NCBI RefSeq assembly: GCF_013314535.1
Contig: NZ_JABUAE010000011.1
Span: forward strand, 62,001-126,000
Source of the DNA: Bacillus sp. Xin1
GTDB lineage: Bacteria; Bacillota; Bacilli; Bacillales; Bacillaceae_G
DNA length: 64,000 nt
Direction of reading: 5' to 3'
Shown here: piece by piece, positions 63,027-64,000 of the stretch
How the letters are laid out: each line of letters begins with the position of its first letter
Numbering within the stretch: the stretch's first letter is position 1
Notes under the pieces: generated by a model
Seen by the model: only the letters and a program-made list of their open reading frames with translations
The model's database searches: none
Told to the model about the DNA's origin: nothing
Program-made: the position numbers and the translations under genes

Positions 63027-63746
63027 ATGCAACAATATGAGGAAGTTCGTTCTGTTCTAGAAAAAGCAAATAAAATTACGGTATTAACGGGTGCTGGTGC
63101 AAGTACGGAAAGTGGGATTCCAGATTTTCGTTCCGCAAATGGACTGTATGCAGATGCAAAAGTAGAAATGTACTTATCAAGGGGGTACTATAACCGGAGT
63201 CCAAAAGAGTTTTGGAAACATTATAAAGAAATATTTCAAATCAATACGTTTCATCAATATAAACCGAACCGTGGGCATGAGTTTTTAGCAGGCTTAGAAG
63301 AGGAAGGGAAAGATATCATAATATTAACACAAAATATCGATGGTTTACATCAATTAGGCGGTAGTAAACATGTTATCGATTTACATGGTACACTCCAAAC
63401 AGCTCATTGCCCGAAATGTAAAATAAAATATGATTTGCAATATATGATCGATCATGAAGTGCCACGATGTGAAAAGTGTAATTTTATTTTGAATCCAGAT
63501 GTCGTTTTATATGGTGATACATTACCACAATATCAAAATGCAATGCAGCGCTTATATGAAACGGACGTATTACTTGTGATGGGAACTTCATTAAAAGTGC
63601 AGCCGGTTGCATCGTTCCCGCAAATTGCGAAAAGAGAAGTAGGCGCAACGACTATTTTAGTGAATGAAGAGTTAACGGGGCAAGAGTATCATTTTGATTA
63701 TGTCTTCGAGCAGAAGATTGGGCAGTTTGTAGATTGTTTTAAATGA
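63027..63746 (+). CDS. NAD-dependent protein deacylase (sirtuin, Sir2/SrtN/CobB)
   Basis: A 239-residue class III deacetylase. NAD-binding residues are in TGAGASTESGIPDFRS near 21-36; the catalytic block is TQNIDGLH near 103 and H of VIDLHGTL near 120. Four zinc cysteines are in CPKC and CEKC (about 128-155), with GTSLKVQP near 190. It removes acetyl and other acyl groups from lysines. The ATG at 63027 follows AGAGGTGAGAGCA. It stands alone at the end of the window. Confidence 0.93.
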   Translation: MQQYEEVRSVLEKANKITVLTGAGASTESGIPDFRSANGLYADAKVEMYLSRGYYNRSPKEFWKHYKEIFQINTFHQYKPNRGHEFLAGLEEEGKDIIILTQNIDGLHQLGGSKHVIDLHGTLQTAHCPKCKIKYDLQYMIDHEVPRCEKCNFILNPDVVLYGDTLPQYQNAMQRLYETDVLLVMGTSLKVQPVASFPQIAKREVGATTILVNEELTGQEYHFDYVFEQKIGQFVDCFK

Positions 63747-64000
63747 TATAGGAGAAACGAGATAAGATGTATTTATCTTAAGTTTTGTGTTAACTCTATG
63801 GTACGAGCGGTTTTAACTCATAATTAAAGCTGCTTGCCACATTTTTTCTTCAAAACCTTAAAAAATCATCATACTGATTTAAGGTGGATTCCTCCATGCA
63901 TTTTGTAACATGCACATATACGACGGTCATTTACAAGCTGTTGGGAATTCTTTATTAAATTGGTGATTGATGAGAACTATTTGTGGGCGTTAGTTGGTCA
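63747..64000. other. Window end, no gene resolved
   Basis: AT-rich sequence after the sirtuin gene without a clear hairpin terminator. A frame from about 63910 to the window edge is open (reads SCWEFFIKLVIDENYLWALVG) and may belong to a gene or remnant that continues outside. Confidence 0.3.

Overview
The window looks like chromosomal DNA of a Bacillus cereus group bacterium. The evidence is low-GC Firmicute coding style with strong AGGAGG-type ribosome sites and ATG, GTG and TTG starts; spore-coat genes of the CotS/CotSA type; two S-box (SAM) riboswitches; and two 157-bp copies of a repeat with the features of bcr1 (flanked by TTTAT), which is characteristic of this group. No rRNA or tRNA genes and no CRISPR array were seen.

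Layout. 1-4.4 kb: end of an ABC ATPase gene, a DUF4260 membrane protein, a broken metallophosphoesterase, an HD-domain protein and D-cysteine desulfhydrase. 4.4-8 kb: a mobile-element graveyard (collapsed IS3-type element, internally deleted IS1182-type transposase, integrase tail, broken replication-relaxation gene) holding one intact-looking gene at 5.4-6.5 kb that I read as an AbiJ-like, DUF559-type nuclease and a probable phage-defence gene. 8-13.5 kb: a DUF2268 metalloprotease/MerR-TipAS pair behind a MerR-type promoter with a 19-bp spacer, a 5'-truncated GH1 glucosidase, and an Rpn-type nuclease with a partial tandem copy. 13.6-18.1 kb: a regulator followed by an M20 amidohydrolase, DUF3311 protein and sodium:solute symporter, probably one catabolic unit. 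18.9-24.1 kb: DinB protein, VOC protein, SF1 helicase, and a SAM-riboswitch-controlled M20 amidohydrolase.

24.3-32.5 kb is a spore-surface cluster: a CotS-like kinase-fold protein, a CotSA-like glycosyltransferase, a second CotS-like protein that has lost its catalytic residues, a duplicated-segment protein, a very acidic repeat protein, and three nucleotide-sugar genes (epimerase, UDP-glucose dehydrogenase, GalU). Together they suggest glycosylation or polysaccharide decoration of the spore coat or exosporium. 32.6-37.5 kb holds a kinase fragment, three GNAT acetyltransferases, a YjiH membrane protein and a YdcF protein. 37.6-41.2 kb is a SAM-riboswitch operon: MetQ lipoprotein, acyl-CoA-dehydrogenase-like flavoprotein, MetN and MetI, pointing to uptake and use of a sulfur compound.

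41.4-45.2 kb: PC4/YdbC protein, SH3-M23 hydrolase, bcr1, CutC and signal peptidase I. 45.4-51.0 kb: a complete 5-oxoproline operon (IclR regulator, PxpB, PxpC, PxpA, DUF969, DUF979, Pcp) with an IclR-type palindrome upstream. 51-64 kb is gene-poor and decayed: remnants of a penicillin-binding protein, RNase J, DUF2953 and a second pcp lie between intact genes for a YkoP-like protein, metallophosphoesterase, glycosyltransferase, alpha/beta hydrolase, DinB protein, arylamine N-acetyltransferase, a DUF2238 protein and a sirtuin. The density of half-genes (at least ten) is the most striking property of the window. Functions are assigned from sequence reading and memory of families; no database search was run.
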